Assembly (NCBI RefSeq): GCF_036346615.1
Contig: NZ_CP107836.1
Location: 868,001 to 932,000 of the forward strand
Source: Streptomyces sp. NBC_00523
GTDB lineage: Bacteria; Actinomycetota; Actinomycetes; Streptomycetales; Streptomycetaceae
DNA: 64,000 nucleotides
Direction of reading: 5' to 3'
Position 1 is the first letter of the stretch. Each line of letters starts with the position of its first letter. Made by a program: the position numbers and the translations under genes. Positions 7,014-16,862 of this stretch are shown piece after piece. The notes under the pieces are model-generated. The model was not told where the DNA came from and did no database searches. It saw nothing but the letters and a program-made list of their open reading frames with translations.

Positions 7014-10000
7014 ATGTTCGACACCCTGCTCATCGCCAACCGCGGCGAGATCGCCTGCCGGGTCATCCGCAGCGCCGAAGCCCTCGGCCTGCGTACGGTG
7101 GCCGTGTACTCCGACGCCGACCGCACCGCCCCGCACGTCCGCCTCGCCGACGAGGCGGTGCGCCTCGGCCCCGCCCCCGCCGCCGAGAGCTATCTGCGGG
7201 CGGACGCGGTCCTGGAGGCCGCCCTCGCCACCGGGGCCGGGGCGATCCACCCCGGCTACGGCTTCCTGTCCGAGAACACGGCGTTCGCCGCCTCCGTGGA
7301 GAAGGCGGGCCTCGCGTTCGTCGGCCCCACGCCCGCCCAGCTGGAGGTGTTCGGCGCCAAGCACACCGCACGGGCCGCGGCGCTCGCGGCGGGCGTCCCC
7401 CTGCTGCCCGGCAGCGGGCTCCTCGCCGACGAGGAGGAGGCCCTGAGCGCGGCGGAGCGGACCGGCTACCCGGTGATGCTCAAGGCGACCGGCGGCGGAG
7501 GCGGCATCGGCATGCAGGCGTGTGCCGGACCCGAGGAGCTGCGCGACGCCTTCGCCCGGGTCTCGCGGCTGGCCCGGGGCAGCTTCGCCGACGGCGGGGT
7601 CTTCCTGGAGCGTTACGTGGAGCGCGCCCGCCACGTCGAGGTGCAGGTCTTCGGGGACGGCGCCGGGTCCGTCGTGGTGCTCGGCGACCGCGACTGCTCC
7701 CTCCAGCGCCGCAACCAGAAGGTGCTGGAGGAGGCCCCGGCGCCGGACCTGCCGCCGCACCTGCGCTCCGTACTCCACGCCGCCGCCCGGGAGTTGTGCG
7801 CCTCGGTGGACTACCGCTCGGCCGGGACGGTGGAATTCGTGTACGACCCGGTGCGCGAGGAGGCGTACTTCCTGGAGGTCAACACCCGCCTCCAGGTGGA
7901 GCATCCGGTGACCGAGGAGATCCACGGCATCGACCTGGTCGCCTGGATGCTGCGGCTGGCACGCGGCGAGAGCGGCTTCCTGACGGAACCGTCCGCCCGG
8001 GGCCACGCGGTCGAGGCGCGGATCTACGCCGAGGACCCGGCCCGGGACCACCGGCCCAGCTCCGGCCTGCTGACCCGGGTCTCCTTCCCCGACGGCGTAC
8101 GGGTGGACGGCTGGGCGGAGACCGGACAGCACGTCTCCACGGCGTACGACCCGATGCTCGCCAAGGTCGTCGCGACGGGCGACACCCGTGCCGAGGCGTT
8201 CGCCCGGCTGGCCGAGGCCCTGGACGGCACGGTGGTGGACGGGGTGGAGACCAACCTCGGGCTGCTGCGCGCCGCCTGCCGCGAACCGGTCGTGCTCGAC
8301 GCCCGGCACACCACGGCGACCCTGGCCGGTCTGCGCGATCCGCGCCCCCGGATCGAGGTGGAGCGCGGCGGTGCCCAGACCACGGTGCAGGACTGGCCGG
8401 GGCGCACCGGCTACTGGGAGGTCGGCATCCCGCCCGGCGGCCCGATGGACGACCTCTCCTTCCGCCTCGGCAACCGGGCCGTCGGCAACCCGGAGGGCGC
8501 CCCCGGCCTGGAGTGCACGCTGGAGGGGCCCGCGCTGCGCTTCTCCGCCCCGGCCACCGTCTGCGTCACCGGCGCCCCCGCCACGGTCACGGTCGACGGG
8601 CGCCCCGCGCCCCTGTGGGAGCCGGTCGAGCTCGCCGCCGGGCAGCTGCTCGACGTCGGCACCGCCCAGGGCCCGGGGATGCGCACCTACGTCCTGGTGC
8701 GCGGCGGTCTCGACGTCCCCGCCTACCTGGGCAGCGCGGCCACCTTCACCCTGGGCGGTTTCGGCGGCCATGCCGGGCGCGCCCTGCGCACCGGTGACGT
8801 GCTGCGGCCCGCCCGGCCCGGCACCGATGCCCCGGCGCCCGCCCCCGTGCCGGCCGCCTCGCGTCCGCACTTCGCCGCGCACTGGCGCATCGCGGTCAGC
8901 GAAGGCCCGCACGCCGCACCGGACTTCCTCACCCGGGAGGGCATCGGAACGGTGTACGGGACGCACTGGAAGGTCTCGGCGCAGTCGGCGCGCACCGGGG
9001 TGCGTCTCGTCGGGCCCCGTCCCGAGTGGGCCCGTCCGGACGGGGGTGAGGCGGGGCTGCATCCGTCCAACGTGCACGACACCGCGTACTCGGTCGGCGC
9101 GGTCAACCTCACCGGCGACACCCCGGCCATCCTCGGCCCCGACGGGCCGAGCCTGGGCGGTTTCGCCTGCCCGGTCACCGTGGTGCGCGGTGAGCGGTGG
9201 AAGACGGGGCAGCTCCGGCCGGGCGACACCGTCCAGTTCGTCCCGGTCACCGAGCAGACGGCCGACGCCCTGCGGCGGACCCCGGCGCTCCTCACGCTGC
9301 CGGCCCCCGGCGGCCCGGACGGCGACGACGGGGTGCTCGGCCGCCGCCCCGCCGACGACACCGCGCCCGAGGTCACGTACCGGCGGGGCGCCGATGACAA
9401 CATCCTCGTCGAGTACGGCCCGATGTCCCTCGACCTGGGCCTGCGGATGCGCGTCCACGCCCTCGCCGAGCACATACGGGCGCTCGCGCCGCGCGGTCTG
9501 GTCGACGCCACTCCGGGCGTACGTTCGCTGCATCTGCACACCGATCCGGACGTGCTGCCGCTGCGCAGTCTGCTCGGTCTGCTCCGGGAGGCCGAGGACC
9601 AGCTGCCCGCCACCGCCGATCTGCGGGTGCCCAGCCGGGAGGTGCACCTTCCGCTGTCCTGGGACGACCCGACCGTGGACGAGGCCATCGACCGCTATGC
9701 CGCCTCGGTCCGCGGGGACGCGCCCTGGAATCCGTCCAACATCGAGTTCATCCGCCGGATCAACGGCCTGGGCAGCGTGGAGGACGTACGCCGTACGGTC
9801 TTCGACGCCCGCTATCTCGTCCTCGGCCTCGGCGACGTCTATCTCGGGGCCCCCGCCGCCACCCCGCTCGACCCGCGCCACCGCCTGGTGACCACCAAGT
9901 ACAACCCGGCGCGCACCTGGACGGCGGAGGCAGGTGTGGGCATCGGGGGCTCGTACCTGTGCGTCTACGGGATGGAGAGCCCCGGCGGCTATCAGCTCAT

Positions 10001-10595
10001 CGGCCGGACCGTCCCGGTGTGGGGCGGTCTGCGCCCGCCCCGCTCCTTCGCCGACGGCACGCCGTGGCTGCTGCGGTTCTTCGACCGGATCGTCTGGCAC
10101 CCGGTCGGCCCGGACGAACTCCTGGACATCCGGGGCGACCTGGCCTCCGGGCGTACCGCCCTCGACATCCGCCCGGGCGTCTTCTCGCTCGCCGAGCACG
10201 AGGCGTTCCTCCGGAAGAACGCGGCGGACATCGCCGCCTTCCGCGACCGCCAGTCCGCCGCCTTCGAGACCGAGCGGCGGGCGTGGGAGGCGGCGGGCGA
10301 GTTCGCCCCGCGCGCCGAACCGGAGCCGGCCGCCGAGCATGCCGTCCCGCTCACCCTGCCGCCCGGCTCGGGCCTGGTCGAGGCCCCGCTGAGCTCCACC
10401 GTGTGGAAGGTGGAAGCCGTGCCCGGCACGCGAGTTGAGCCGGGACAGGCACTTCTGGTCCTGGAAGCCATGAAGATGGAGGTCGTGGTGCGCGCCCCCG
10501 CGCACGGCGTCGTCACCGACGTCCTCGTCACCCCCGGACAGCAGATCGACGCCGGCACACCGCTGGCCGTCGTCGCACGAGAGGAAGCAGCGTGA
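7014..10595 (+). CDS. Urea carboxylase (biotin-dependent)
   Basis: A single 1193-residue polypeptide that would carboxylate urea to allophanate with ATP and bicarbonate. Domain order: biotin carboxylase (about 1-450; NRGEIACRVIRSAEALG, the Gly-rich ATP loop GGGGGIGMQA, EVNTRLQVEHPVTEE), an AHS2/KipA-like carbamoyl part (from about 445; TVQDWPGRTGYWEVG, PPGGPMDDLSFRLGN), an AHS1/KipI-like part (from about 785; DNILVEYGPMSLDL), and a biotinyl domain at the end with the biotin lysine in EAMKMEV. Its length matches known urea carboxylases (about 1200). The stop overlaps the GTG of allophanate hydrolase (GTGA), giving balanced synthesis of the two halves of urea amidolyase. Pyruvate or acyl-CoA carboxylase is ruled out by the AHS domains. 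Confidence 0.94.
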   Translation: MFDTLLIANRGEIACRVIRSAEALGLRTVAVYSDADRTAPHVRLADEAVRLGPAPAAESYLRADAVLEAALATGAGAIHPGYGFLSENTAFAASVEKAGLAFVGPTPAQLEVFGAKHTARAAALAAGVPLLPGSGLLADEEEALSAAERTGYPVMLKATGGGGGIGMQACAGPEELRDAFARVSRLARGSFADGGVFLERYVERARHVEVQVFGDGAGSVVVLGDRDCSLQRRNQKVLEEAPAPDLPPHLRSVLHAAARELCASVDYRSAGTVEFVYDPVREEAYFLEVNTRLQVEHPVTEEIHGIDLVAWMLRLARGESGFLTEPSARGHAVEARIYAEDPARDHRPSSGLLTRVSFPDGVRVDGWAETGQHVSTAYDPMLAKVVATGDTRAEAFARLAEALDGTVVDGVETNLGLLRAACREPVVLDARHTTATLAGLRDPRPRIEVERGGAQTTVQDWPGRTGYWEVGIPPGGPMDDLSFRLGNRAVGNPEGAPGLECTLEGPALRFSAPATVCVTGAPATVTVDGRPAPLWEPVELAAGQLLDVGTAQGPGMRTYVLVRGGLDVPAYLGSAATFTLGGFGGHAGRALRTGDVLRPARPGTDAPAPAPVPAASRPHFAAHWRIAVSEGPHAAPDFLTREGIGTVYGTHWKVSAQSARTGVRLVGPRPEWARPDGGEAGLHPSNVHDTAYSVGAVNLTGDTPAILGPDGPSLGGFACPVTVVRGERWKTGQLRPGDTVQFVPVTEQTADALRRTPALLTLPAPGGPDGDDGVLGRRPADDTAPEVTYRRGADDNILVEYGPMSLDLGLRMRVHALAEHIRALAPRGLVDATPGVRSLHLHTDPDVLPLRSLLGLLREAEDQLPATADLRVPSREVHLPLSWDDPTVDEAIDRYAASVRGDAPWNPSNIEFIRRINGLGSVEDVRRTVFDARYLVLGLGDVYLGAPAATPLDPRHRLVTTKYNPARTWTAEAGVGIGGSYLCVYGMESPGGYQLIGRTVPVWGGLRPPRSFADGTPWLLRFFDRIVWHPVGPDELLDIRGDLASGRTALDIRPGVFSLAEHEAFLRKNAADIAAFRDRQSAAFETERRAWEAAGEFAPRAEPEPAAEHAVPLTLPPGSGLVEAPLSSTVWKVEAVPGTRVEPGQALLVLEAMKMEVVVRAPAHGVVTDVLVTPGQQIDAGTPLAVVAREEAA

Positions 10596-12295
10596 CCCAG
10601 AGCTGTGCCGCACGCGTCACCACCGCCTACCACCGCATCGCCGAGACCGACCGGCCGGAGGTGTGGATCCTCCTGCGCCCTGAGGAGGAGGTCCTGGCGG
10701 AGGCCACCGCCCTGGACGCCCGGCTGGCCGCCGGGGAGACGCTGCCGCTGGCGGGCGTCCTGCTCGCGGTGAAGGACAACATCGACGTGGCGGACCTGCC
10801 CACGACGGGCGGCTGCCCCGCCTTCGCGTACCACCCGGACTCCTCCGCGACGGCCGTGCGGCGGCTGCTGGACGCGGGCGCGCTCCTGCTGGGCAAGACG
10901 AGCCTGGACCAGTTCGCCACCGGCCTGGTCGGGACGCGGAGCCCGCACGGTCCCGTGCGCAACGCGCTCCACCCCGAGAAGATCTCCGGCGGATCCAGTT
11001 CCGGTTCGGCGGTCGCCGTGGCCCTCGGCCTCGTGGACATCGCGCTCGGCACCGACACGGCGGGCTCCGGTCGCGTCCCCGCCGCCCTGAACGGCATCGT
11101 CGGCATCAAGCCCACGCTGGGGGTCGCGCCCACCACCGGGGTGCTGCCCGCCGCCCGGCCCTACGACGCGGTCACGGTGTTCGCCCGCACCCTCACCGAG
11201 GCCCAGACGGCCATGGGCATCATGACGGGCCCGGACAAGGGCGACCCGCGCGGCCGGGTCTGGCCCGACGACGTCCGCCTCTCCGCCCCGCCCCGGCCCC
11301 GGGTCGCGGTCCCCCGGGACGAGGACCTCGCCCCGCTGTCGCCCGGAGGGCGCGCCGCGTTCGCCGCGGCCGTCAAGCAGTTGGAGGCCGCCGGCGTCAC
11401 GACCGCCGTGGTGGACGTGTCACCGCTGCTGGCGGCGGCCCGGCTGCTCTACGACGGGGCGCTGGTCGCCGAACGCTACGCGGCCGTCGGCGAGTTCGTC
11501 GCGGACCACCGGTCGGCGGTGGACCCCACGGTCGCCAGGATCATTCTCGCCGCCGGCAGACTGCCCGCCCATGCGCTGGCCGCCGACCAGGAACGGCTGG
11601 ACCGCTACCGGGTGCACGCGTACTCCCTCCTGTCGGACTACGACGCGCTGCTGCTGCCGACGACGACCGGGCACCCGGACATCGCCGAGGTGCTGGCCGA
11701 TCCGGTGGGGCTCAACTCCCGGATGGGCACGTACACCAACTTCGTGAACCTCCTGGACATGGCGGCCGTCGCGGTCCCGGCCGGGGAGGCCGACGGCAGC
11801 CCGTTCGGCGTCAGCGTCATCACCCGTGCCTTCGAGGACCAGCCGGCCATCGACATCGCCGCCCTCTTCACCGGGGAGCAGGCACCGCACCCCCTGCCGG
11901 ACGGGGGCATCGGCCTCGCCGTGTTCGGCGCCCACCTGACCGGGCAGCCGCTCAACCACCAGCTCACCGACACCGGGGCCCGGTACGCCGGTGAGGTGAC
12001 CACCGCCGCGTCCTACCGGCTCACGGCGCTCCGGACGACCCCGCCCAAGCCGGGCCTGGTCCGCGTGGGTCCGGAAGCCGGTGCGGCGATCGCGGGCGAG
12101 CGCTGGCTCCTCTCGCCCGGCGCCCTCGGGCGCTTCCTGGCGGCGCTGCCCGCGCCCATGTCGCTGGGCCGCGTCGAACTCGATGACGGCAGCTGGGTCC
12201 TCGGCTTCCAGTGCGACCCGCACGCGGCGGCGGACGGCACCGACATCACGGAGCACGGGGGCTGGCGCGCCTACCTGGAGGCGACGAGCGCCTGA
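10592..12295 (+). CDS. atzF: Allophanate hydrolase
   Basis: A 567-residue amidase that would split allophanate into two ammonia and two bicarbonate. The amidase-signature domain carries the Lys-cisSer-Ser triad: AVKDNID (Lys), GGSSSGSAVAVA (Ser), and TDTAGSGRVPAA (nucleophile Ser). The last 130 or so residues (from about FGAHLTGQPLNHQL) form the C-terminal domain typical of AtzF-like enzymes, which sets it apart from generic amidases. It starts with GTG overlapping the urea carboxylase stop. With the upstream carboxylase it makes a two-protein, urease-independent route from urea to ammonia. The gene symbol follows the family name. Confidence 0.92.
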   Translation: MTQSCAARVTTAYHRIAETDRPEVWILLRPEEEVLAEATALDARLAAGETLPLAGVLLAVKDNIDVADLPTTGGCPAFAYHPDSSATAVRRLLDAGALLLGKTSLDQFATGLVGTRSPHGPVRNALHPEKISGGSSSGSAVAVALGLVDIALGTDTAGSGRVPAALNGIVGIKPTLGVAPTTGVLPAARPYDAVTVFARTLTEAQTAMGIMTGPDKGDPRGRVWPDDVRLSAPPRPRVAVPRDEDLAPLSPGGRAAFAAAVKQLEAAGVTTAVVDVSPLLAAARLLYDGALVAERYAAVGEFVADHRSAVDPTVARIILAAGRLPAHALAADQERLDRYRVHAYSLLSDYDALLLPTTTGHPDIAEVLADPVGLNSRMGTYTNFVNLLDMAAVAVPAGEADGSPFGVSVITRAFEDQPAIDIAALFTGEQAPHPLPDGGIGLAVFGAHLTGQPLNHQLTDTGARYAGEVTTAASYRLTALRTTPPKPGLVRVGPEAGAAIAGERWLLSPGALGRFLAALPAPMSLGRVELDDGSWVLGFQCDPHAAADGTDITEHGGWRAYLEATSA

Positions 12296-12327
12296 GGGCC
12301 GCGGGGGTCGTAGCGGACAAGGCTCTC

Positions 12328-12378
12328 GCGGACCGGGCGGCCGCTCGGCGTCGCCCCTCCGGCGGACCGGGCGGCCGC
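12328..12378. repeat. 17-bp direct repeat in intergenic region
   Basis: GCGGACCGGGCGGCCGC occurs at 12328-12344 and again at 12362-12378, 34 bp apart, just after the allophanate hydrolase gene. Each copy holds the palindrome GCGGCCGC or part of it. The function is unknown. Confidence 0.75.
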
Positions 12379-12465
12379 CACCCGGCGTACACCGAGTGGC
12401 GCCCCCGGTGCCCCGCCCCGATGCTGTTGCGGCGCCGCCCGTACTCCCGCACCGAGAGGCCCGAC

Positions 12466-14178
12466 ATGCCCGTGGACGAACCCCCTCCCGCGGGCAGCAC
12501 GCGCGCACGTCTGGAACTCCAGGCGATCCGGGCGCTGCTGGACGCCCAGCGGCGGCGCGTCACCCGGTACGCCGAGCGGTACGAGGCCCCCGCGCCCGAG
12601 ACCGTGCCCCGGGCCCCGCAGGCCGCCACTCCCCCGCCCTCCGGTCAGGACGTGCTCGACGCCCTCCCGGTGGCGGCCCTGCTGCTGACCCCGGTGTTCG
12701 GCGAGGGCGGCGAGGTCCGGGACGTCGTCCTCCTCGCCCGCAACGCCACGGCCCGCGCCGACGCGGCCTCCCGGTTCCCCGGCGAGGCCCTCCCCCCGTT
12801 CACCGGACCGGTGTCGCTGTTCGAGCGGGTCCCGTCGCTGGCCGCCACGGCGATCCCGCGCATGCTGGCGGACGCGCACCACCAGGGCGCACCGCAGCAG
12901 AGCGACACGGTGGAATGGCTGGTGAACACGCGCACGGGGCCGGTGCGGGTCAGCGCGGAGGTCCGGATCGCGCCCTGCGGCGACCACTTCCTGCTCACCT
13001 GGGAACCGGGCGGCAGGCTCCGCATGGCCGCCGCGGCCCAGCAGCTGGTGCGCACGTGCTGGGCGGAGTGGAATCTCGCCGACGACGGCATCCAGCCGTC
13101 CCGGGGGTTCCGCCAGGTGCTGGGCCTGGCGGAGAACGTCCCGGTGCCCAGCCTCTCCGACCTGGCCGCGGCCACCACTCCGGACTGCCTGACCACCCTG
13201 TACCAGGCGTTGTACGACGTCCTCCTGCGCAAGCGCGTCACCCGGTGCGAGCTGCGCTTCCGCGGCAGCGAACGCATCTTCCGCATGGTCGCCGAGCCCG
13301 TGCGCATCGCGCCCGGCGGGCTGGTGTGGGCCCTGCGGGCGGTCCTGACCGACGTCACCACGGACCGGCGCAGGCGGGAGGCGACACGGCGGGCCGAGCG
13401 CCACGCGCGCCGCGAGCACGAGCGGGCCGACGCGGTGGCGGAGATCGCCGGTGTCCTGCGTGACGCGGTGCTGCCGCACTTCCAGGACGAGCTGGACGTC
13501 TACGGCCTGGAGGCGGCGGCCGTCTACCGCCCCGACGCGCCCGGGGCCGGGGTCGGCGGCGACTGGTACAAGGCCCGCGGCCTGCCCGACGGGCGGCTGC
13601 TGCTCGCGCTGGGCGATGCCCGGGGCCACGGCCTGGAGGCGGTCACCCTGATGGCCAAACTCCGTTACGCGCTCGCGGGGCTCGCGTACACCTCGGAGTC
13701 CGTGGAACTGCTGACGCAGTGGCTCAACGAGGTGGCCTGCGCGGACGCCAGGGAGTCCACCGCCACCGCGATCATCGCCCGCTACCACCCGGAGCGCACC
13801 CTGCTCCGCTGGACCTGCGCCGGGCATCCGCGCCCGGTGCTGCTGCGGGACGGCCGCGCCGCTCAGCTGCCGGCGCCCGCCGGAGGGCCCGGGCTCACCC
13901 TGGGCGTGCTGCCGGGGACGGCGTACAACGCCACCGAGACGAAGCTGGAGATCGGCGACATCGTCCTGCTGTACTCGGACGGGCTGACCGAACGCCGTCC
14001 GGCCGACCCCGACCAGGACACCCTCCGCTTCCTCGGCGCGGCCGAGAGCTGCTTCCGGGAGTCCGCGCCGGGCCCCGGCCACGCCGGGCTCCAGGACTAC
14101 GTCGAACGGCTCGTGGCCCGCCTGGACGGCCCCCACTGCACCGACGACGCGACGCTCCTGGCCCTGCGGCGGCCCTGA
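12466..14178 (+). CDS. PP2C-type SpoIIE-domain protein phosphatase
   Basis: A 570-residue protein whose last 230 or so residues are a SpoIIE/RsbU-like serine phosphatase: GVGGDWYKARGLPDGR and GDARGHG carry metal-binding Asp residues, LLYSDGLTERR follows, and CTDDATLLAL supplies the last Asp. The N-terminal 320 residues contain PAS-like sensory regions (DALPVAALLLTPVF and the segment around RMAAAAQQLVRTCWAEW) joined by a charged helical linker (RRRREATRRAERHARREHERAD). Such proteins act on anti-anti-sigma factors, and streptomycetes have many. No partner kinase or sigma factor is adjacent. ATG 12466 is preceded by GAGAGG; an ATG at 12421 is a weaker alternative. The target is unknown. Confidence 0.85.
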   Translation: MPVDEPPPAGSTRARLELQAIRALLDAQRRRVTRYAERYEAPAPETVPRAPQAATPPPSGQDVLDALPVAALLLTPVFGEGGEVRDVVLLARNATARADAASRFPGEALPPFTGPVSLFERVPSLAATAIPRMLADAHHQGAPQQSDTVEWLVNTRTGPVRVSAEVRIAPCGDHFLLTWEPGGRLRMAAAAQQLVRTCWAEWNLADDGIQPSRGFRQVLGLAENVPVPSLSDLAAATTPDCLTTLYQALYDVLLRKRVTRCELRFRGSERIFRMVAEPVRIAPGGLVWALRAVLTDVTTDRRRREATRRAERHARREHERADAVAEIAGVLRDAVLPHFQDELDVYGLEAAAVYRPDAPGAGVGGDWYKARGLPDGRLLLALGDARGHGLEAVTLMAKLRYALAGLAYTSESVELLTQWLNEVACADARESTATAIIARYHPERTLLRWTCAGHPRPVLLRDGRAAQLPAPAGGPGLTLGVLPGTAYNATETKLEIGDIVLLYSDGLTERRPADPDQDTLRFLGAAESCFRESAPGPGHAGLQDYVERLVARLDGPHCTDDATLLALRRP

Positions 14179-14253
14179 CCGGTGCCGGGGGCGGTGTCAG
14201 TGGGCTCCCGTAGTCTTCGGTCCCTCACCCACCGCCTGGAAGGACCAAGAGAG

Positions 14254-15762
14254 TTGACTGGCCTGTCCGCGTTTCCGCTGCCGTTCCACACCTCCCGCGA
14301 CGACGGGTCCACGCAACCCCGCACCCTGCGTGAACTGGAGATGATCGCGTGCAGCGCGCACCTTCGGACGAAGCCAGGGTGGTCCGAGAAGATGCACGAC
14401 ACCGCCATAGCCGCCAAGTGGACGCGGGAGGCGATCGACCAGGGCCTCACCGAGGCGCAGGTGCGCCATGTGCTGGCCGAGCTCGCGCACTACGCGGAGC
14501 TGCGGGACGCCCGTACCGGCATCGAGGTCGCCGCCGTCGACGGGGTCTGGCAGTCGGACACGCTGATCGACGCGGAACTGCGGTCGCGGCTGCGTGAGGC
14601 GGTCCGGGTGCTGGAGGATGTTCCCGAGGAGGGGAAGGACTGGCACCCCGGGTCGGACGGCCAGGTGCTGGACCTGGTGCATCCCTCGCTGTTCTGCCTG
14701 GTACGGGACGTGAGCGGCGGCCCGGAGCGGGCTTGGGAGAACCCGGCGAACCAGTACGCGAAGTACGAGTTCTCGGACCGGTTCCAGTGGCTGCCCACGG
14801 ATGTCGAGGTCAGCGCGGACGGCGAGGCCGTCTTCCGTTCGTACGTGAACAACGTCCACCCCGAGGACCACCGGGAGCTGGCCGCCGTCCTGCCGGAGCT
14901 GTTCGGCCGGATGCTCCCGCTGCTTGAGAACGTGCTCACCGATCTGCGCCATCCCCGGCCCCCGCGGATCAAGGCCAACCCGTACGGCTGGTACGACTCG
15001 GAGCCGGAGCACCCGGAAGAGGACGACTTCAGCGACAAGGACGCGTACGAGGAGGCGCTGGAGGCGTACGAGGCGGCGGTGGACGACTGGTACCAGAACC
15101 GTCGCCCGGTCGTTCCGGACGCCCCCGAATTCACCGCGCCCGAGCCGGTCGACGCCTCCGACCGGGTTGTCCTGCGCGGTCGCCGGCTCCAGGTCATCGC
15201 GAAGCTGGCGACCATCCACCTGACGCCGGAGAAGCCCGAGTACGCCGGGGGATCCTGGCACGTCGAGGGGATGCTGAACGAGCGGATCGTGTCGACCGGC
15301 ATCTACTACTGGGACAGCGAGAACATCACGGACAGCCGGCTGAGCTTCCGTACCGCGCTCTACGAGCCGGACTACGAGCAGAACGACAACAATGGCGTGA
15401 GCGACGTGTACGGCCTGGAGGACGACGACCCGCTGAACCAGGTGCTGGGCTCGGCCCCGACCCCGGCCGGGCGCTGCCTGGCCTTCCCCAACGTCCTTCA
15501 GCACCAGGTCGGTTCGTTCCGTCTCGCGGACCCGAGCCGCGCCGGGCACCGGAAGATCCTGGCGTTCTTCCTGGTGGACCCGTCGGAGACGATCGTCTCG
15601 ACCTCCGACGTCCCGCCGCAGCAGCCCTGGGCCGACACCTCGACCATGACTCTGGAGGAGGCGAAGGCGTACCGCGAAGAGCTCATGCGGGAGCGCAAGT
15701 TCTTCGTGAACGAGCACAACGAGCAGCTGTTCGAGCGGGAGTTCTCCCTCTGCGAGCACTGA
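14254..15762 (+). CDS. DUF4246 family protein, putative Fe(II) oxygenase
   Basis: A 502-residue soluble protein of the DUF4246 family, shared by fungi and streptomycetes. The diagnostic block is near residues 305-335 (KLATIHLTPEKPEYAGGSWH, then VEGMLNERIVSTGIYYWDSENI). WHVE and a later LQHQVGSF give a His/Glu...His set, which with the jelly-roll look suggests a 2-oxoglutarate/Fe(II) oxygenase; that is inference. I prefer the TTG at 14254, preceded by GGAAGGA, over upstream codons, because the region before it does not look like this family. An acidic insert (EHPEEDDFSDKDAYEEA) is visible mid-protein. Convergent with the PIG-L gene, sharing a terminator. No substrate can be proposed. Confidence 0.75.
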   Translation: MTGLSAFPLPFHTSRDDGSTQPRTLRELEMIACSAHLRTKPGWSEKMHDTAIAAKWTREAIDQGLTEAQVRHVLAELAHYAELRDARTGIEVAAVDGVWQSDTLIDAELRSRLREAVRVLEDVPEEGKDWHPGSDGQVLDLVHPSLFCLVRDVSGGPERAWENPANQYAKYEFSDRFQWLPTDVEVSADGEAVFRSYVNNVHPEDHRELAAVLPELFGRMLPLLENVLTDLRHPRPPRIKANPYGWYDSEPEHPEEDDFSDKDAYEEALEAYEAAVDDWYQNRRPVVPDAPEFTAPEPVDASDRVVLRGRRLQVIAKLATIHLTPEKPEYAGGSWHVEGMLNERIVSTGIYYWDSENITDSRLSFRTALYEPDYEQNDNNGVSDVYGLEDDDPLNQVLGSAPTPAGRCLAFPNVLQHQVGSFRLADPSRAGHRKILAFFLVDPSETIVSTSDVPPQQPWADTSTMTLEEAKAYREELMRERKFFVNEHNEQLFEREFSLCEH

Positions 15763-15768
15763 GTACGC

Positions 15769-15805
15769 CCTCCGGCTCGCACCCGGTCAGGGTGTGAGCC
15801 GGAGG
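15769..15805. terminator. Bidirectional terminator, 16-bp stem
   Basis: Positions 15769-15784 pair with 15790-15805 (one G-U pair) around a 5-nt loop, between the convergent DUF4246 and PIG-L genes. Confidence 0.85.
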
Positions 15806-15827
15806 AACACGGCCGGACGGCCGGGGG

Positions 15828-16661
15828 TCAGCGCAGTCCGGCGAAGAGGTCGTTCTCGGGGACGGGGGCGTCGGTGGTGTCCCGGACTCGGACGAAGGGT
15901 TCCACGCCCATCATCTCGCCGAACCGCTCCTTGCCCATCTTGAGGAAGAAGATGTTCTCGCCCTGGCTGGCGTGCGCGGCCAGGGAGTCGAACTTCTGGC
16001 CGCTGAACGCGGTGGTGTCGACCCAGGTGGTGATCTCGTCGTCGGGCAGACCGACCTCCGCCATCGCGGCGGTCTCTTCCGGGTCGGGCTCCGGCAGGTC
16101 CTCGCCGAACTCGCGCATCATCTCGCCGAAGCGCTGCATCATCGAGCGCGGGGCCGTCGTCCAGTAGACCTTCGGCGTGAGCCCGGTCAGCTCCAGGGCG
16201 GCCATCGTGATGCGGTTGGCCTGGATGTGGTCGGGGTGGCCGTAGAAGCCGTTCTCGTCGTAGGTGACGACCACATCGGGCCGGTAGTGGAGCATCAGCT
16301 CGGCGAGCCGGGCGGCCCCCTCCTCCACGGGCGTCCCCCAGAAGGAGCCGGGGGCGTCATTCGCCGGCCAGCCCATCATCCCGGAGTCGGCGTAGTCGAG
16401 CGTCTCCAGATCGCTGACCTTCAGGACCTCGCAACTGGCTTCCAGCTCCCGGCGGCGCATCACGGCGACGGCCGCCGGGTCGTGCCCGGGATCCCCCGGC
16501 TTCACCCCGCCCGGCCCGTCACCGCAACCGCCGTCGGTACAGGTCACCAGCACCGTCCGGATGCCTTCCGCCGCATACCGGGCGAGCACGCCCCCGGTCC
16601 CGGTGGCCTCGTCGTCGGGGTGGGCGTGCACTGCCATGAGGGTCAGCGGCCGGTCAGTCAT
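15828..16661 (-). CDS. PIG-L family (LmbE/Mca-like) deacetylase
   Basis: A 277-residue zinc-dependent amidohydrolase fold. The metal motifs AHPDDEA (about 13-19) and GHPDHIQAN (His pair) are intact, with MMGWPAND between. It resembles mycothiol-related enzymes (Mca, MshB), but lacks the SSKGAAT stretch that I recall for the housekeeping Mca. A general PIG-L deacetylase acting on a glucosamine-containing thiol conjugate or another N-acetyl sugar is the safe call. ATG 16661 follows GGAGGAC on the minus strand. It is divergent from the alpha/beta hydrolase across about 200 bp. Confidence 0.82.
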   Translation of the reverse strand: MTDRPLTLMAVHAHPDDEATGTGGVLARYAAEGIRTVLVTCTDGGCGDGPGGVKPGDPGHDPAAVAVMRRRELEASCEVLKVSDLETLDYADSGMMGWPANDAPGSFWGTPVEEGAARLAELMLHYRPDVVVTYDENGFYGHPDHIQANRITMAALELTGLTPKVYWTTAPRSMMQRFGEMMREFGEDLPEPDPEETAAMAEVGLPDDEITTWVDTTAFSGQKFDSLAAHASQGENIFFLKMGKERFGEMMGVEPFVRVRDTTDAPVPENDLFAGLR

Positions 16662-16862
16662 CACACAGTCCTCCAGCGGAAACAAGCATGCGGTACGGGG
16701 GCGCGGCTGACGCGCCGCGCCCCCGGTCATGCAACCGCCCGGACCGGACCCGATGTTCCCCGCGGGGCCGACCGGCCTGGCCGAAACCCGTCGCCCGGCC
16801 TCCCCGGCGGTGGCAGATTCCTCAAGGAGTGAGTCAACACATGCGCGGGGAGGAGACGGGAC

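Noticed and set aside
5727..10613. 1628-codon open frame on the minus strand
   Set aside because: It is antisense to the permease and urea carboxylase genes, has no domain and shows the codon bias of a shadow frame in GC-rich DNA.
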